In this document: positions 52,253 through 60,201 of the stretch, in pieces
Numbering within the stretch: the first letter of the stretch is position 1
Layout of the letters: every line of letters begins with the position of its first letter
Source of the DNA: JACDAN01 sp963801855
GTDB taxonomy: Bacteria > Actinomycetota > Thermoleophilia > Gaiellales > Gaiellaceae
Length of the DNA stretch: 64,000 nucleotides
Assembly: GCA_963801855.1 (NCBI GenBank)
Contig: CAWDGK010000005.1
Coordinates: forward strand, 434,001-498,000
Direction: 5' to 3'
Program-made: the position numbers and the translations under genes
Notes under the pieces: generated by a model
What the model saw: the letters and a program-made list of their open reading frames with translations, nothing else
The model's database searches: none
Told to the model about the DNA's origin: nothing

Positions 52253-53218
52253 ATGAGGTGGCCCTTCGCGAAAGCCCGAGAGGACCGGGGCGAGGATATC
52301 GAGGAGCTTCGCCTTCCCGCGGAACGGGCGCGCGCCCTCGTCGAGGAAAGCCGCGAGATGTTGCTCGTCCTCGACGCCGACGACCGTGTCATCGCGGCGA
52401 GCCGCGCGGCCCGCGAGGGGCTGGGAGGAGTCGTCGCGGGCCGGCCGGTGCCGGAAGAGCTGCTTGGCGGTGAGGGCCGGCGCGAGCCCGTCCGCTTCCC
52501 GTACGAGGTGGGCGGCCGCAACGAATCGATCCTCTACCTCAGCCCGCCGGGGGAGATTGCTGCGTACGAGGAGCTGCGCGCCGGCTTCACCGCCGCCGTC
52601 TCGCACGAGCTGAGGACGCCCCTGGCGCGGCTGATGGCGCTCCTCGAGACCGCCCTGCTTCCCGGCGAGGAGCCTGCGGCGCTCGTCGAGCAGGCGCGGG
52701 CGGAGGTCGAGTACATCGGCGAGCTGATCGACGACGTCCTCTTCCTCAGCGAGCTGGAGACCGGGCGCGCGGTCGTCGCACTCGGATCGATCCGTGCTCT
52801 CCCGCTCGTGGAGGAACAGCTCGAGCAGCTGCGCGAGCAGGCCGACCGTGCCGGGATCGAGCTTCGCGCCGAGGGCGACTCGCGTGCCGAGCTGCCGCTG
52901 CGGCCCCGGATGCTCCGGGTCGTGATCGAGAACCTCACGCAGAACGCGCTCCGCTACGCGGGACCTGGAGCCACCCTCACCGTCTCCGTCGCACCCGGCG
53001 AGCTGAAGGTGTCGGACGACGGCGCCGGCGTCTCGGAGGAGGATCTGCCTCGCCTGTTCGAGCGCTTCTTCAGAGCCGATCGCGTTCGGGGCTCCCGCGG
53101 CACCGGGCTCGGCCTGGCGGTCGTCAAGCACATCGTCGCCGCGGGCGGCGGCGCGGTGGAGGCGGAAGGCGCGCCAGGACAAGGCCTGACCATTACGTGC
53201 CGCTTCCCGCCGGCCTAG
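52253..53218 (+). CDS. Soluble PAS-type sensor histidine kinase (PhoR-like)
   Basis: A 321-residue kinase without any transmembrane helix. Residues about 20-100 form a PAS-like module (ALVEESREMLLVLDADDRVI, AASRAAREGLGGVVAGRPVP). HisKA follows with AAVSHELRTPLARLMALLET, then HATPase boxes N (IENLTQNALRYAG), G1 (VSDDGAGV), F (LFERFFRAD) and G2 (GTGLGLAVVKHIVA). ATG 52253 has GCGGAG in front. PhoR proteins normally carry one or two membrane helices; here sensing must rely on contact with the Pst/PhoU complex. Its stop precedes the pstS PHO box by 4 nt. Confidence 0.9.
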   Translation: MRWPFAKAREDRGEDIEELRLPAERARALVEESREMLLVLDADDRVIAASRAAREGLGGVVAGRPVPEELLGGEGRREPVRFPYEVGGRNESILYLSPPGEIAAYEELRAGFTAAVSHELRTPLARLMALLETALLPGEEPAALVEQARAEVEYIGELIDDVLFLSELETGRAVVALGSIRALPLVEEQLEQLREQADRAGIELRAEGDSRAELPLRPRMLRVVIENLTQNALRYAGPGATLTVSVAPGELKVSDDGAGVSEEDLPRLFERFFRADRVRGSRGTGLGLAVVKHIVAAGGGAVEAEGAPGQGLTITCRFPPA

Positions 53219-53221
53219 GCC

Positions 53222-53250
53222 GTTCACCACTTCGATACCTGACGTTCACC
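53222..53250 (+). promoter_or_regulatory. PHO box before the first pstS
   Basis: GTTCACC at 53222 and again at 53244 (22 bp apart), with CGATACC exactly between at 53233, give three 11-bp units. The exact GTTCACC unit matches the Streptomyces PHO-box core. ACAAT at 53274 could be the -10 of the controlled promoter. Confidence 0.75.
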
Positions 53251-53285
53251 ACATGCCGACCGGCGCCCCGCGGACAATCCGGTCG

Positions 53286-54278
53286 GTGCGTGCCCTCGTT
53301 CTCGCCTGTCTCCTCCTGCTCGTCGTCGTCGGCTGCGGGCGGGAGCGTCCGTCCGACGAGCCGCTCGCAGTCGGGACGGGCGCGGAAGAGGACCCGCTGG
53401 GCGGCTTCGAGGAAGAGGAGCTCACCGGTCGCGTGCGAGCCGACGGCTCGAGCACCGTCGCTCCGCTGATGAGCCTGGCTGCCGAGCGCTTCCGGAAGCA
53501 GGAGCCGAAGGTGAAGATCACGGTCGGAACCTCGGGAACCGGCGGCGGCTTCGAGCGCTTCTGCCGCGGCGAAACCGACCTCGCGAACGCCTCCCGTCCG
53601 ATCAAGGAAGAGGAAGTGGCCCTCTGTGCCAAGAACGGCGTCGAGAGCTTTCCGCTTCAGGTTGCGAACGACGGCCTCTCAGTCGTCGTCAACAAGGCGA
53701 ACACGTGGGCGACGTGCCTGACCGTCGACCAGCTGAAGGCGATCTGGGAACCGAAGTCGAAGGTCACGAGCTGGAAGGACGTCGATCCAGAGTTTCCCGA
53801 CGAGAAACTGACCCTCTTCGGCGCCGGCACCGACTCCGGGACGTTCGACTACTTCACCGACGCGATCGTCGGCGAGGAAGGCGCGAGCCGCAGCGACTAC
53901 ACGCCGAGCGAGGACGACAACGTCTCCGTGCGTGGAGTCTCCGGCGAGAAAGGGGCGCTCGGTTACTTCGGCCTCTCGTATCTCCTCGAGAACGAGAACC
54001 TCGTTCGAGGTGTGGCCGTCGACGGCGGCGACGGATGCGTCGAACCGAGCTCCAAAGCCGTTCAGGACGGTTCCTACAAGCCGCTTTCCCGCCCGCTCTT
54101 CACGTACGTGAACGAGGACTCCATCGCCGAGAAGCCGGCGGTCGAGCCGTTTCTCAGCTTCCTCCTCGAAGGCCAGGCACGCATCGCGAACGCCGCCAAG
54201 TTCGTCCCGATGACCAGGGAGCAGCTCGAACGAGCCCGAACTGCCCTGGAGAGCGGCGGCGTCGGCGTGGAGGAATGA
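53286..54278 (+). CDS. pstS: Phosphate-binding lipoprotein PstS, copy 1
   Basis: Extracytoplasmic phosphate receptor of the Pst importer, 330 residues. The signal peptide VRALVLACLLLLVVVGCG has a lipobox-like VVGC, so a lipid anchor is expected. An acidic spacer follows (EEDPLGGFEEEEL). The phosphate-site motifs are RADGSSTVAPLM, VGTSGTGGGFERFC, NASRPIKEEE and FGAGTDSGTFDYF. I choose GTG 53286 over ATG 53253 because the PHO box extends across the latter and a promoter would have to start transcription downstream of it; ATG 53253 would add 11 residues. Paralogous to the next gene. Confidence 0.9.
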   Translation: MRALVLACLLLLVVVGCGRERPSDEPLAVGTGAEEDPLGGFEEEELTGRVRADGSSTVAPLMSLAAERFRKQEPKVKITVGTSGTGGGFERFCRGETDLANASRPIKEEEVALCAKNGVESFPLQVANDGLSVVVNKANTWATCLTVDQLKAIWEPKSKVTSWKDVDPEFPDEKLTLFGAGTDSGTFDYFTDAIVGEEGASRSDYTPSEDDNVSVRGVSGEKGALGYFGLSYLLENENLVRGVAVDGGDGCVEPSSKAVQDGSYKPLSRPLFTYVNEDSIAEKPAVEPFLSFLLEGQARIANAAKFVPMTREQLERARTALESGGVGVEE

Positions 54279-54282
54279 GCCT

Positions 54283-54311
54283 GTTCACCGAATCGCCACC
54301 AGACCTTCACG
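54283..54311 (+). promoter_or_regulatory. PHO box before the second pstS
   Basis: GTTCACC (54283), CGCCACC (54294) and CTTCACG (54305) are spaced 11 bp apart, directly after the stop of pstS copy 1. The 79 nt from here to ATG 54391 contain ACAAT at 54345 as a possible -10, so this pstS has its own Pho-controlled promoter. Confidence 0.65.
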
Positions 54312-54390
54312 TCCCTGGAACCCATGCTCGGGGTGCCTGTCTGAACAATCGACTGCGACCAGGCAGGACTCTGAAAGGGGAGAAAAAGCC

Positions 54391-55341
54391 ATGAGAAAGC
54401 TTCGCAAGCTGCTGCTCGTCGGGGGTGGTACCGCCCTCGTCGCGCTCGCGTCGGTCGCGGCCGCCGTCGCCGGCGCGCAGGCAATCAGGGGGACGGTTCA
54501 GGCGGACGGCTCGAGCACGGTCGCGCCCTTCGCACAGGCCGCCGCCGAGAGTTACGAGCGGAAGTACTCGGGCGCTCGCGTCGTCGTCGGGGTCTCCGGC
54601 ACCGGCGGCGGTTTCGAGCGCTTCTGCAAGAACGAGATCGACCTGTCCAACGCGTCGCGGCCGATTCGCCTCTCCGAGGCGGCCAAGTGCCATGACTCGG
54701 GAGTCGGCTACATCCAGTTCCTCGTCGCGAACGACGGCATCTCCCTCGTGGTCAACCGGCAGAACACCTGGGTCAACTGCCTCACGACCGCCGAGCTGAA
54801 GAAGATCTGGGACCGTGGCTCCAACGTGAACAACTGGAGCCAGGTTCGGTCTGGGTTCCCGAACGTGCCACTGAAGCTGTTCGGTGCGGGAACGGACTCG
54901 GGGACGTTCGAGTTCTTCACCGAGAAGATCAACGGTCGCGCCAGGCAGAGCCGATCCGACTATTCGGCATCCGAGGATGACAACGTGCTGGTGCGCGGTG
55001 TGGCCGGTGAGCGTGGGGCCTTGGGCTACTTCGGGCTCTCCTACTACCTGGAGAACAAGAGCCGGTTGAAGGTCCTCCGTGTGGACGGCGGCAACGGCTG
55101 CGTTACGCCGAGCAACGCAACCGTTCAGAACCGTACGTACAGGCCTCTCTCCCGCGGGCTCTTCGTCTACTCCAAGAAGAAGGCGTTCAAGCGCGACGTC
55201 GTCGCCGCCTTCATCCGGCACATGATCGTCAACGAGAGGGCGATCTCCCGGAGTGCGAAGATCGTGCCGCTGACGAATGCGCAGCTGCGCAAGGCTCAGA
55301 GGCAGTACAACACCGCGATGAAGAATCGCAAGAACTACTAG
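54391..55341 (+). CDS. pstS: Phosphate-binding protein PstS, copy 2 (non-lipidated)
   Basis: A 316-residue second phosphate receptor. The Sec signal (RKLLLVGGGTALVALASVAA) ends at an AGAQA-type site without a lipobox Cys, so this copy should be released or loosely held, unlike copy 1. Ligand motifs QADGSSTVAPFAQ, VSGTGGGFERFCKN, NASRPIRLSEA and FGAGTDSGTFEFF are conserved. The C-terminus is basic (LRKAQRQYNTAMKNRKNY). ATG 54391 follows GGGGAG by 8 nt. It heads the pstS-pstC-pstA-pstB-phoU run. Confidence 0.93.
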   Translation: MRKLRKLLLVGGGTALVALASVAAAVAGAQAIRGTVQADGSSTVAPFAQAAAESYERKYSGARVVVGVSGTGGGFERFCKNEIDLSNASRPIRLSEAAKCHDSGVGYIQFLVANDGISLVVNRQNTWVNCLTTAELKKIWDRGSNVNNWSQVRSGFPNVPLKLFGAGTDSGTFEFFTEKINGRARQSRSDYSASEDDNVLVRGVAGERGALGYFGLSYYLENKSRLKVLRVDGGNGCVTPSNATVQNRTYRPLSRGLFVYSKKKAFKRDVVAAFIRHMIVNERAISRSAKIVPLTNAQLRKAQRQYNTAMKNRKNY

Positions 55342-55359
55342 GAGAAGCGCAAGGCCGGA

Positions 55360-56286
55360 GTGGCGACACCAGTAGCAACACAGCAGCCACTCCGGCTCCG
55401 CGCCTCCCGCAGGCGCTGGGGCGAGGACGTCGTCAAGGTCGTCCTCGCCCTCTGCGCGTTCGTGTCGGTCGCGACGACGGTGGGAATCGTCTTCGCGCTC
55501 TTCGTTCCCGCGTTCGAGTTCTTCAGCGAGATCTCGATCGTCGACTTTCTGACCGGGACCGACTGGTCGCCGTTGTTCGAGCCGGCGTCGTTCGGCGTCC
55601 TGCCGCTCGTCGCCGGAACGGTCCTCGTCACCGCCTGCGCGGCTGTCGTCTGCATCCCGTTCGGGCTGGGGGCCGCGATCTACCTGAGCGAGTACGCGAG
55701 GCCCAAGACGAGGAAGACGCTCAAGCCGATGCTCGAGATCCTGGCCGGGATCCCCACCGTCGTGTACGGGTACTTCGCCCTGACGTTCGTGACGCCGCGG
55801 CTTCAGGAGCTCGGCCTGCCCGTCGGTGTGTTCAGCGCGTTGGCCGCGGGGCTCGTGATGGGCGTGATGCTCCTCCCGACCGTCGCGTCGATCTCGGAGG
55901 ACTCGATGTCCGCCGTTCCGCGTGACCTCCGAGACGGCGCCTACGCGCTCGGATCGACTCGTCTCAACGTGTCGACGCTGATCGTCGTGCCCGCGGCGAT
56001 CTCCGGAATCATCGCCTCCTTCGTGCTCGCGATCTCACGCGCGGTCGGCGAGACGATGATCGTGCTGATCGCCGCCGGGGGGCAGCCGAACCTGACGTGG
56101 AACCCGCTGGAGGCGGTTCAGACGATGACTGCCTTCATCGCGGCAACCGGTCAAGGTGACGTTCCGACCGGTTCGATCGAGTACAAGACGATCTTCGCCG
56201 TCGGCGCGACGCTCTTCGTCATGACCCTCGTGATGAACGTCTTCGCAATTCGGCTCGTCCGGCGCTACCGGGAGGTCTATGAATGA
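55360..56286 (+). CDS. pstC: Phosphate ABC transporter permease PstC
   Basis: A 308-residue permease, first membrane subunit of the high-affinity phosphate importer. Helix 1 is VVLALCAFVSVATTVGIVFA. The extracytoplasmic loop with FFSEISIVDFLTGTDWSPLF is the PstC signature. The EAA-type loop is VPRDLRDGAYALGSTRLNVS, and AVGETMIVLIAAGGQPNLTW is typical. GTG 55360 follows AAGG by about 5 nt. The stop overlaps pstA by ATGA. Confidence 0.95.
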   Translation: MATPVATQQPLRLRASRRRWGEDVVKVVLALCAFVSVATTVGIVFALFVPAFEFFSEISIVDFLTGTDWSPLFEPASFGVLPLVAGTVLVTACAAVVCIPFGLGAAIYLSEYARPKTRKTLKPMLEILAGIPTVVYGYFALTFVTPRLQELGLPVGVFSALAAGLVMGVMLLPTVASISEDSMSAVPRDLRDGAYALGSTRLNVSTLIVVPAAISGIIASFVLAISRAVGETMIVLIAAGGQPNLTWNPLEAVQTMTAFIAATGQGDVPTGSIEYKTIFAVGATLFVMTLVMNVFAIRLVRRYREVYE

Positions 56287-57158
56287 GCGTCGCCGCAGGC
56301 AGTCTCAGCGGCGGTAAACCGCGCGGCCTCTGGATCGGTCGGCTCTTCCTCGGCTTCCTGATCTTCTCCCTGGCACTCGGGTTCGCGACACTGGGAGCCC
56401 TCCTCTTGCAGGTTCTCCTGGAGGGCTACAAGTGGGTCGACCTCGTCCTCTTCCTCGAGGCGCCCTCCGCCGACCCACTGATCGCCGGGGCCGAGCCGGC
56501 GATTCTCGCGACCATCTACCTCGGAATTCTGTTGCTTGCCTTCACGGTGCCGCTCGGCGTGGGAACCGCGATCTACCTCGAGGAGTACGCGGACCGCGAA
56601 CGCTGGTACAACCGCCTGCTCGAGGTCAACATCCAAAACCTCGCAGCGGTCCCGTCGATCGTCTACGGAATCCTGGGGCTCGCTTTCCTCGTCCGCGGTA
56701 TCGGCCTCGGCCGTGTGCTGCTCGCCGGCGCGATGATCCTCACCCTGCTTGTCCTCCCGACGGTGATCATCGCCGCACGGGAGGCGATCCGTGGCGTCCC
56801 GGACACGATTCGGCAGGGCGCGTACGCGCTCGGCGCGACCAGGTGGCAGGTCGTCTGGCGCCAGGTTCTTCCTTCCGCGATCCCCGGGATCGCGACCGGC
56901 TCGATCCTCGCCCTGTCGAGGGGCCTTGGTGAGACGGCGCCGTTGCTCCTGGTCGGTGCTCTGACCTACGTCTCGTTCAATCCGACGCTGATGGGCGACT
57001 TCACCGCGCTGCCCGTGCAGATCTACCAGTGGATCGCCCGTCCCCAGGACGAGTTCAGGACCCTGGCAGCCGCCGCCATCATCGTCCTGCTGGTGATTCT
57101 CCTGACGCTGAACGCATTCGCAATCTGGATTCGCAACCGCTACGAGAGAAGGTGGTGA
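56283..57158 (+). CDS. pstA: Phosphate ABC transporter permease PstA
   Basis: A 291-residue second permease of the Pst importer, pairing with PstC. Helix 1 is LFLGFLIFSLALGFATLGAL. The patterns TIYLGILLLAFTVPLGVGTA, IYLEEYADRERWYNRLLEVN, VPSIVYGILGLAFLV and loop VPDTIRQGAYALGATRWQVV all match PstA, and LSRGLGETAPLLLVGAL is conserved. ATG 56283 overlaps the pstC stop. A 168-bp gap follows before pstB, in which I see no convincing gene. Confidence 0.95.
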   Translation: MSVAAGSLSGGKPRGLWIGRLFLGFLIFSLALGFATLGALLLQVLLEGYKWVDLVLFLEAPSADPLIAGAEPAILATIYLGILLLAFTVPLGVGTAIYLEEYADRERWYNRLLEVNIQNLAAVPSIVYGILGLAFLVRGIGLGRVLLAGAMILTLLVLPTVIIAAREAIRGVPDTIRQGAYALGATRWQVVWRQVLPSAIPGIATGSILALSRGLGETAPLLLVGALTYVSFNPTLMGDFTALPVQIYQWIARPQDEFRTLAAAAIIVLLVILLTLNAFAIWIRNRYERRW

Positions 57159-57326
57159 TGTGGCGCTCCTTTCGGCCATGAACCCATCGCCTCCGGTGGC
57201 CGCTGAGCCGCACCAGCCGGCGTCCTCAGTCGCCCCGATGCTGCCCAGCATCGAGGCTCCCTGCGTCCTTGCCTGGCTTGCTCATCGACCCCCGGCGACG
57301 GGGGCACATCACCGAAAGGAGCGCCC

Positions 57327-58175
57327 GTGTCCGTCACAATGGCCGGCGTGAACGTCGACGTCGAGACGCAGGCGCGCCCGCTGCCGGCGAAGGAGTTCCG
57401 AGAGGTCGTCTTCGACGTGAAGGAGCTCGGTGTCTCCTACAGCGGCAACCAGGCGCTCGAGGGAGTCTCGCTCGAGATCTACCGCAACTTCGTGACCGCG
57501 TTCATCGGGCCGTCCGGCTGCGGAAAGAGCACCTTCATCCGTTGCTTCAATCGAATGAACGACCTGATCTCGACGGCGAAGGTCGACGGCACGATCCTCT
57601 ATCACGGCCAGGACCTGTACGGGTCCGATGTCGACCCGGTCGAGGTGCGCAAGCGGATCGGAATGGTGTTCCAGAAGCCAAATCCGTTTCCGAAGTCGAT
57701 CTACGACAACGTCGCCTTCGGCCCGCGCGTCCTCGGCATGACGGACGGGCTCGACGACCGCGTGGAGCGCGCCCTGCAGCAGGCAGCGCTCTGGGACGAG
57801 TCGAAGGACAGGTTGAAGTCGAACGCGCTCAGCCTCTCGGGCGGCCAGCAGCAGCGGCTCTGCATCGCGCGCTGCCTGGCCGTCGAGCCCGAGGTGATCC
57901 TGATGGACGAGCCGGCGTCTGCCCTCGACCCGATCGCGACGACCCGCATCGAGGACCTCATGCACGAGCTGAAGAAGGACTACACGATCGTCGTCGTGAC
58001 CCACAACATGCAGCAGGCAGCGCGCGTCGCCGACATGACAGCGTTCTTCAGCGTGACGCGCGGTGAAGAGGGTCAGCGCACCGGCATCCTGGTCGAGTAC
58101 GACGCGACCTCGAAGATCTTCACGCAGCCCTCGGACAAGCGGACAGAGGACTACGTGACCGGCCGGTTCGGTTAG
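57327..58175 (+). CDS. pstB: Phosphate ABC transporter ATPase PstB
   Basis: A 282-residue ATPase of the Pst importer. Walker A GPSGCGKST is followed by the PstB-specific FIRCFNRMNDLI. Also present are GMVFQKPNPFPKSIYDNVAF, signature LSLSGGQQQRLCIAR, Walker B VILMDEPASALDPIAT, and H-loop VVVTHNMQQAARVADMTAFF. The N-terminal 30 residues (ETQARPLPAKEFREVVFDVK) extend beyond the usual start. GTG 57327 has AAGGAG 6 nt upstream. It overlaps nothing, and phoU starts 9 nt after the stop. Confidence 0.96.
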   Translation: MSVTMAGVNVDVETQARPLPAKEFREVVFDVKELGVSYSGNQALEGVSLEIYRNFVTAFIGPSGCGKSTFIRCFNRMNDLISTAKVDGTILYHGQDLYGSDVDPVEVRKRIGMVFQKPNPFPKSIYDNVAFGPRVLGMTDGLDDRVERALQQAALWDESKDRLKSNALSLSGGQQQRLCIARCLAVEPEVILMDEPASALDPIATTRIEDLMHELKKDYTIVVVTHNMQQAARVADMTAFFSVTRGEEGQRTGILVEYDATSKIFTQPSDKRTEDYVTGRFG

Positions 58176-58184
58176 GAAAACGAG

Positions 58185-58910
58185 ATGAGCGAGATGATGC
58201 GGGAGGACTATCCTGGCGGTGTGAGGATGTCCTTCCAGGAGGCGCTCGACCGGCTGGAGGCCAACCTCCAGGAGGAGAGCGAGCTCGTCCTGCGCTCCCT
58301 ACGAGGCGCGCTCAACGCCCTCGAGCAGCAGGACTCCGAGCTCGCCGACGAGGTGATCGCGTTCGACGACGAGGTCGACGCGCGCTACCTGTCGATCAGC
58401 CAGGGGATCGAGCAGCTCCTCGCCCGCCAGACGCCCGTGGCGGTCGATCTCCGGCTCGTCCTCGCCGTCCTGCACATCAACCTCGGCCTCGAGCGGATGG
58501 CCGACCTCTGCGTCACGATCTCCAAGCTCACCAAGCTGTCGGCCGACCTCAAGCCGGACGCCATGCTCGTCGAGGCCTTCGAGGAGATGGGTGCCCGGGC
58601 GGAGGAGATGATCCGGGTCGCGATGCAATCGTTCGCGGACCGCGAGCTCGAGGGAGCAGAGAGCCTCGTGGAGCTCGACGAGCTGATCGACCGCGCGAAC
58701 CGCCGTGTCGTCAACCACGTCCTGGAGCTCGGCAACGACATGGCGCTCCGCGAGTGGGGCCTACGGATGATCATCGTCTCCCGCTGCCTCGAGCGGATCG
58801 GCGACCACGCCGTCGACATCGGCGAGCAGACCGCCTACCTCGTGACCGGCGAGTTCCGAGAGTTCACCGACGCCTCGCATCCCGAGGGCGTCCCAGAGCT
58901 CGGCGAGTAA
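58185..58910 (+). CDS. phoU: Phosphate signalling protein PhoU
   Basis: A 241-residue all-helical protein with two PhoU three-helix repeats. Residues about 15-110 hold FDDEVDARYLSISQGIEQLL and AVLHINLGLERMADLCVTIS; residues about 120-225 hold LDELIDRANRRVVNHVLEL and IIVSRCLERIGDHAVDIGEQ. The E-R-I-G-D-H and E-R-M-A-D metal-site motifs are both present. PhoU links Pst transport status to the kinase and prevents toxic phosphate uptake. With a soluble kinase in this cluster, PhoU-kinase contact is the likely sensory route. Confidence 0.95.
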   Translation: MSEMMREDYPGGVRMSFQEALDRLEANLQEESELVLRSLRGALNALEQQDSELADEVIAFDDEVDARYLSISQGIEQLLARQTPVAVDLRLVLAVLHINLGLERMADLCVTISKLTKLSADLKPDAMLVEAFEEMGARAEEMIRVAMQSFADRELEGAESLVELDELIDRANRRVVNHVLELGNDMALREWGLRMIIVSRCLERIGDHAVDIGEQTAYLVTGEFREFTDASHPEGVPELGE

Positions 58911-58915
58911 GTCGC

Positions 58916-58966
58916 GCCTTAACAGAGGCGCAAGGACCCGTTAAACCGGGCGTAACCATGGTGAAC
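58916..58966. promoter_or_regulatory. Five 11-bp PHO-box-like units before the HtrA gene
   Basis: GCCTTAA, GGCGCAA, CCGTTAA, GGCGTAA and GGTGAAC start at 58916, 58927, 58938, 58949 and 58960, each 11 bp apart. The last unit is the reverse complement of GTTCACC, so the array points opposite to the htrA-like gene. It ends 11 bp before the TACAAA -10 element. Confidence 0.55.
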
Positions 58967-58977
58967 AGCGACCCCGG

Positions 58978-58983
58978 TACAAA
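58978..58983 (+). promoter_or_regulatory. -10-like TACAAA, leaderless start of the HtrA gene
   Basis: TACAAA ends 6 nt before GTG 58990, with no ribosome site. The -35 position coincides with the edge of the 11-bp repeat array, as expected for an activator-dependent promoter. Confidence 0.45.
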
Positions 58984-58989
58984 TTCGTC

Positions 58990-60198
58990 GTGCTGAGATC
59001 TCCCCGCGTTCTCTCAGGCGCGGCCCCGCTACTCATTGCAGCAGTGATCGGTGGCGGGGTCGCGCTCATGGGAGCAGAGCTCACAGGCCTCCTCGACGAC
59101 ACGCAGACGATCGGCGTCCCGGTCCCCCAGCCGGAGTCGAGCGCGCCCGCGGCGTTCTCCGACGACCGCCGCCTCTCGATCAACGAGATCTACCGGCGCA
59201 GCGCTCCAGGTGTCGTCCAGATCACGACGACGAGCGTCGCGACCGTCGAGCCAGACCCGTTCCTGAACCCGTTCGGATTTCCGGAGGAACGGCGGCAGCA
59301 GGCCCTGGGCTCCGGCTTCGTGATCGACACGACCGGCCATATCGTCACGAACTTCCACGTCGTCGAGAACGCGCAGGAGATCGAGGTCAGCTTCTCCAAC
59401 CGAGACAGCGTCAAGGCCAAGCTGCTCGGCAGCGACCCGTCCACCGACATCGCCGTCCTGAAAGTCGATGTCGACGCACGAGCCTTGCGCCCGCTGGAGC
59501 TCGGCAACTCGGACCGGACGCGGGTCGGGGACTCCGTGGTCGCAATCGGGAACCCACTCGGGCTCGAGCGGAGTGTCACCGCCGGGATCATCAGCGCTCT
59601 CCACCGGCCGCTCACCGCCCCGAACGACTTCACGATCGACGACGTGATCCAGACGGATGCCTCGATCAACAGCGGCAATTCCGGTGGGCCGCTGCTGGCC
59701 GCGAATGGAGCGGTGATCGGGGTCAACACGGCCATCGCGACCGGCAACACCGGCTCGCGCGGCAACATCGGGATCGGCTTCGCCGTACCGATGAACACCG
59801 TCAGGAACGTCGTCTCGCAGCTGATCGAGAAGGGCAGGGTCGAGCACGCTTTCATCGGAATCGGCGCGCAGGAGATCGATCCGGAGATCGCGAGGCTCTT
59901 CAACCTCCCCGCCGAGCAGGGCCTGCTCGTCATACGGGTCTACGAGGGAAGTGGCGCTGAGGAGGCCGGAATCCGCGCCGGCACCCGCGAGGTCGTCATC
60001 GACGGCCAGAGCTATCGCCTCGGAGGCGACTTCGTCGTCGCGATCGACGGAAAGCCCGTGTCGGCGGCACAGGACCTGCGGCAGGCGATCATGGGGAAAA
60101 AGGTCGGCGACACGATCGAGGTCGAGGCCTTTCGCGGTAACGACAGGCGGAGCTTCGACCTCCGGCTCGGCCGGCAGCCCGCGAGCCCTGACGGGTAG
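58990..60198 (+). CDS. HtrA/DegP-like membrane-anchored serine protease with PDZ domain
   Basis: A 402-residue protease. The N-terminal anchor is LLIAAVIGGGVALMGAELTG, followed by a Pro-rich linker. The trypsin-like domain (residues about 60-275) has its triad: His in IVTNFHVVEN, Asp in STDIAVLKVD, and Ser in SINSGNSGGPLL. A PDZ domain follows (residues about 290-395; GLLVIRVYEGSGAEEAGIRA, FVVAIDGKPVSAAQDLR). It degrades or refolds damaged exported proteins. GTG 58990 is supported by a -10-like element 6 nt upstream. Location right after phoU, behind a PHO-type repeat array, suggests induction on phosphate limitation when exported Pst proteins are abundant. Confidence 0.93.
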   Translation: MLRSPRVLSGAAPLLIAAVIGGGVALMGAELTGLLDDTQTIGVPVPQPESSAPAAFSDDRRLSINEIYRRSAPGVVQITTTSVATVEPDPFLNPFGFPEERRQQALGSGFVIDTTGHIVTNFHVVENAQEIEVSFSNRDSVKAKLLGSDPSTDIAVLKVDVDARALRPLELGNSDRTRVGDSVVAIGNPLGLERSVTAGIISALHRPLTAPNDFTIDDVIQTDASINSGNSGGPLLAANGAVIGVNTAIATGNTGSRGNIGIGFAVPMNTVRNVVSQLIEKGRVEHAFIGIGAQEIDPEIARLFNLPAEQGLLVIRVYEGSGAEEAGIRAGTREVVIDGQSYRLGGDFVVAIDGKPVSAAQDLRQAIMGKKVGDTIEVEAFRGNDRRSFDLRLGRQPASPDG

Positions 60199-60201
60199 CC
60201 G

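Noticed and set aside
57160..57351. A 63-codon frame between pstA and pstB (MALLSAMNPSPPV start)
   Set aside because: Pro/Ala-rich with no conserved features, overlaps the pstB start by 25 bp; more likely a spacer between co-transcribed genes.
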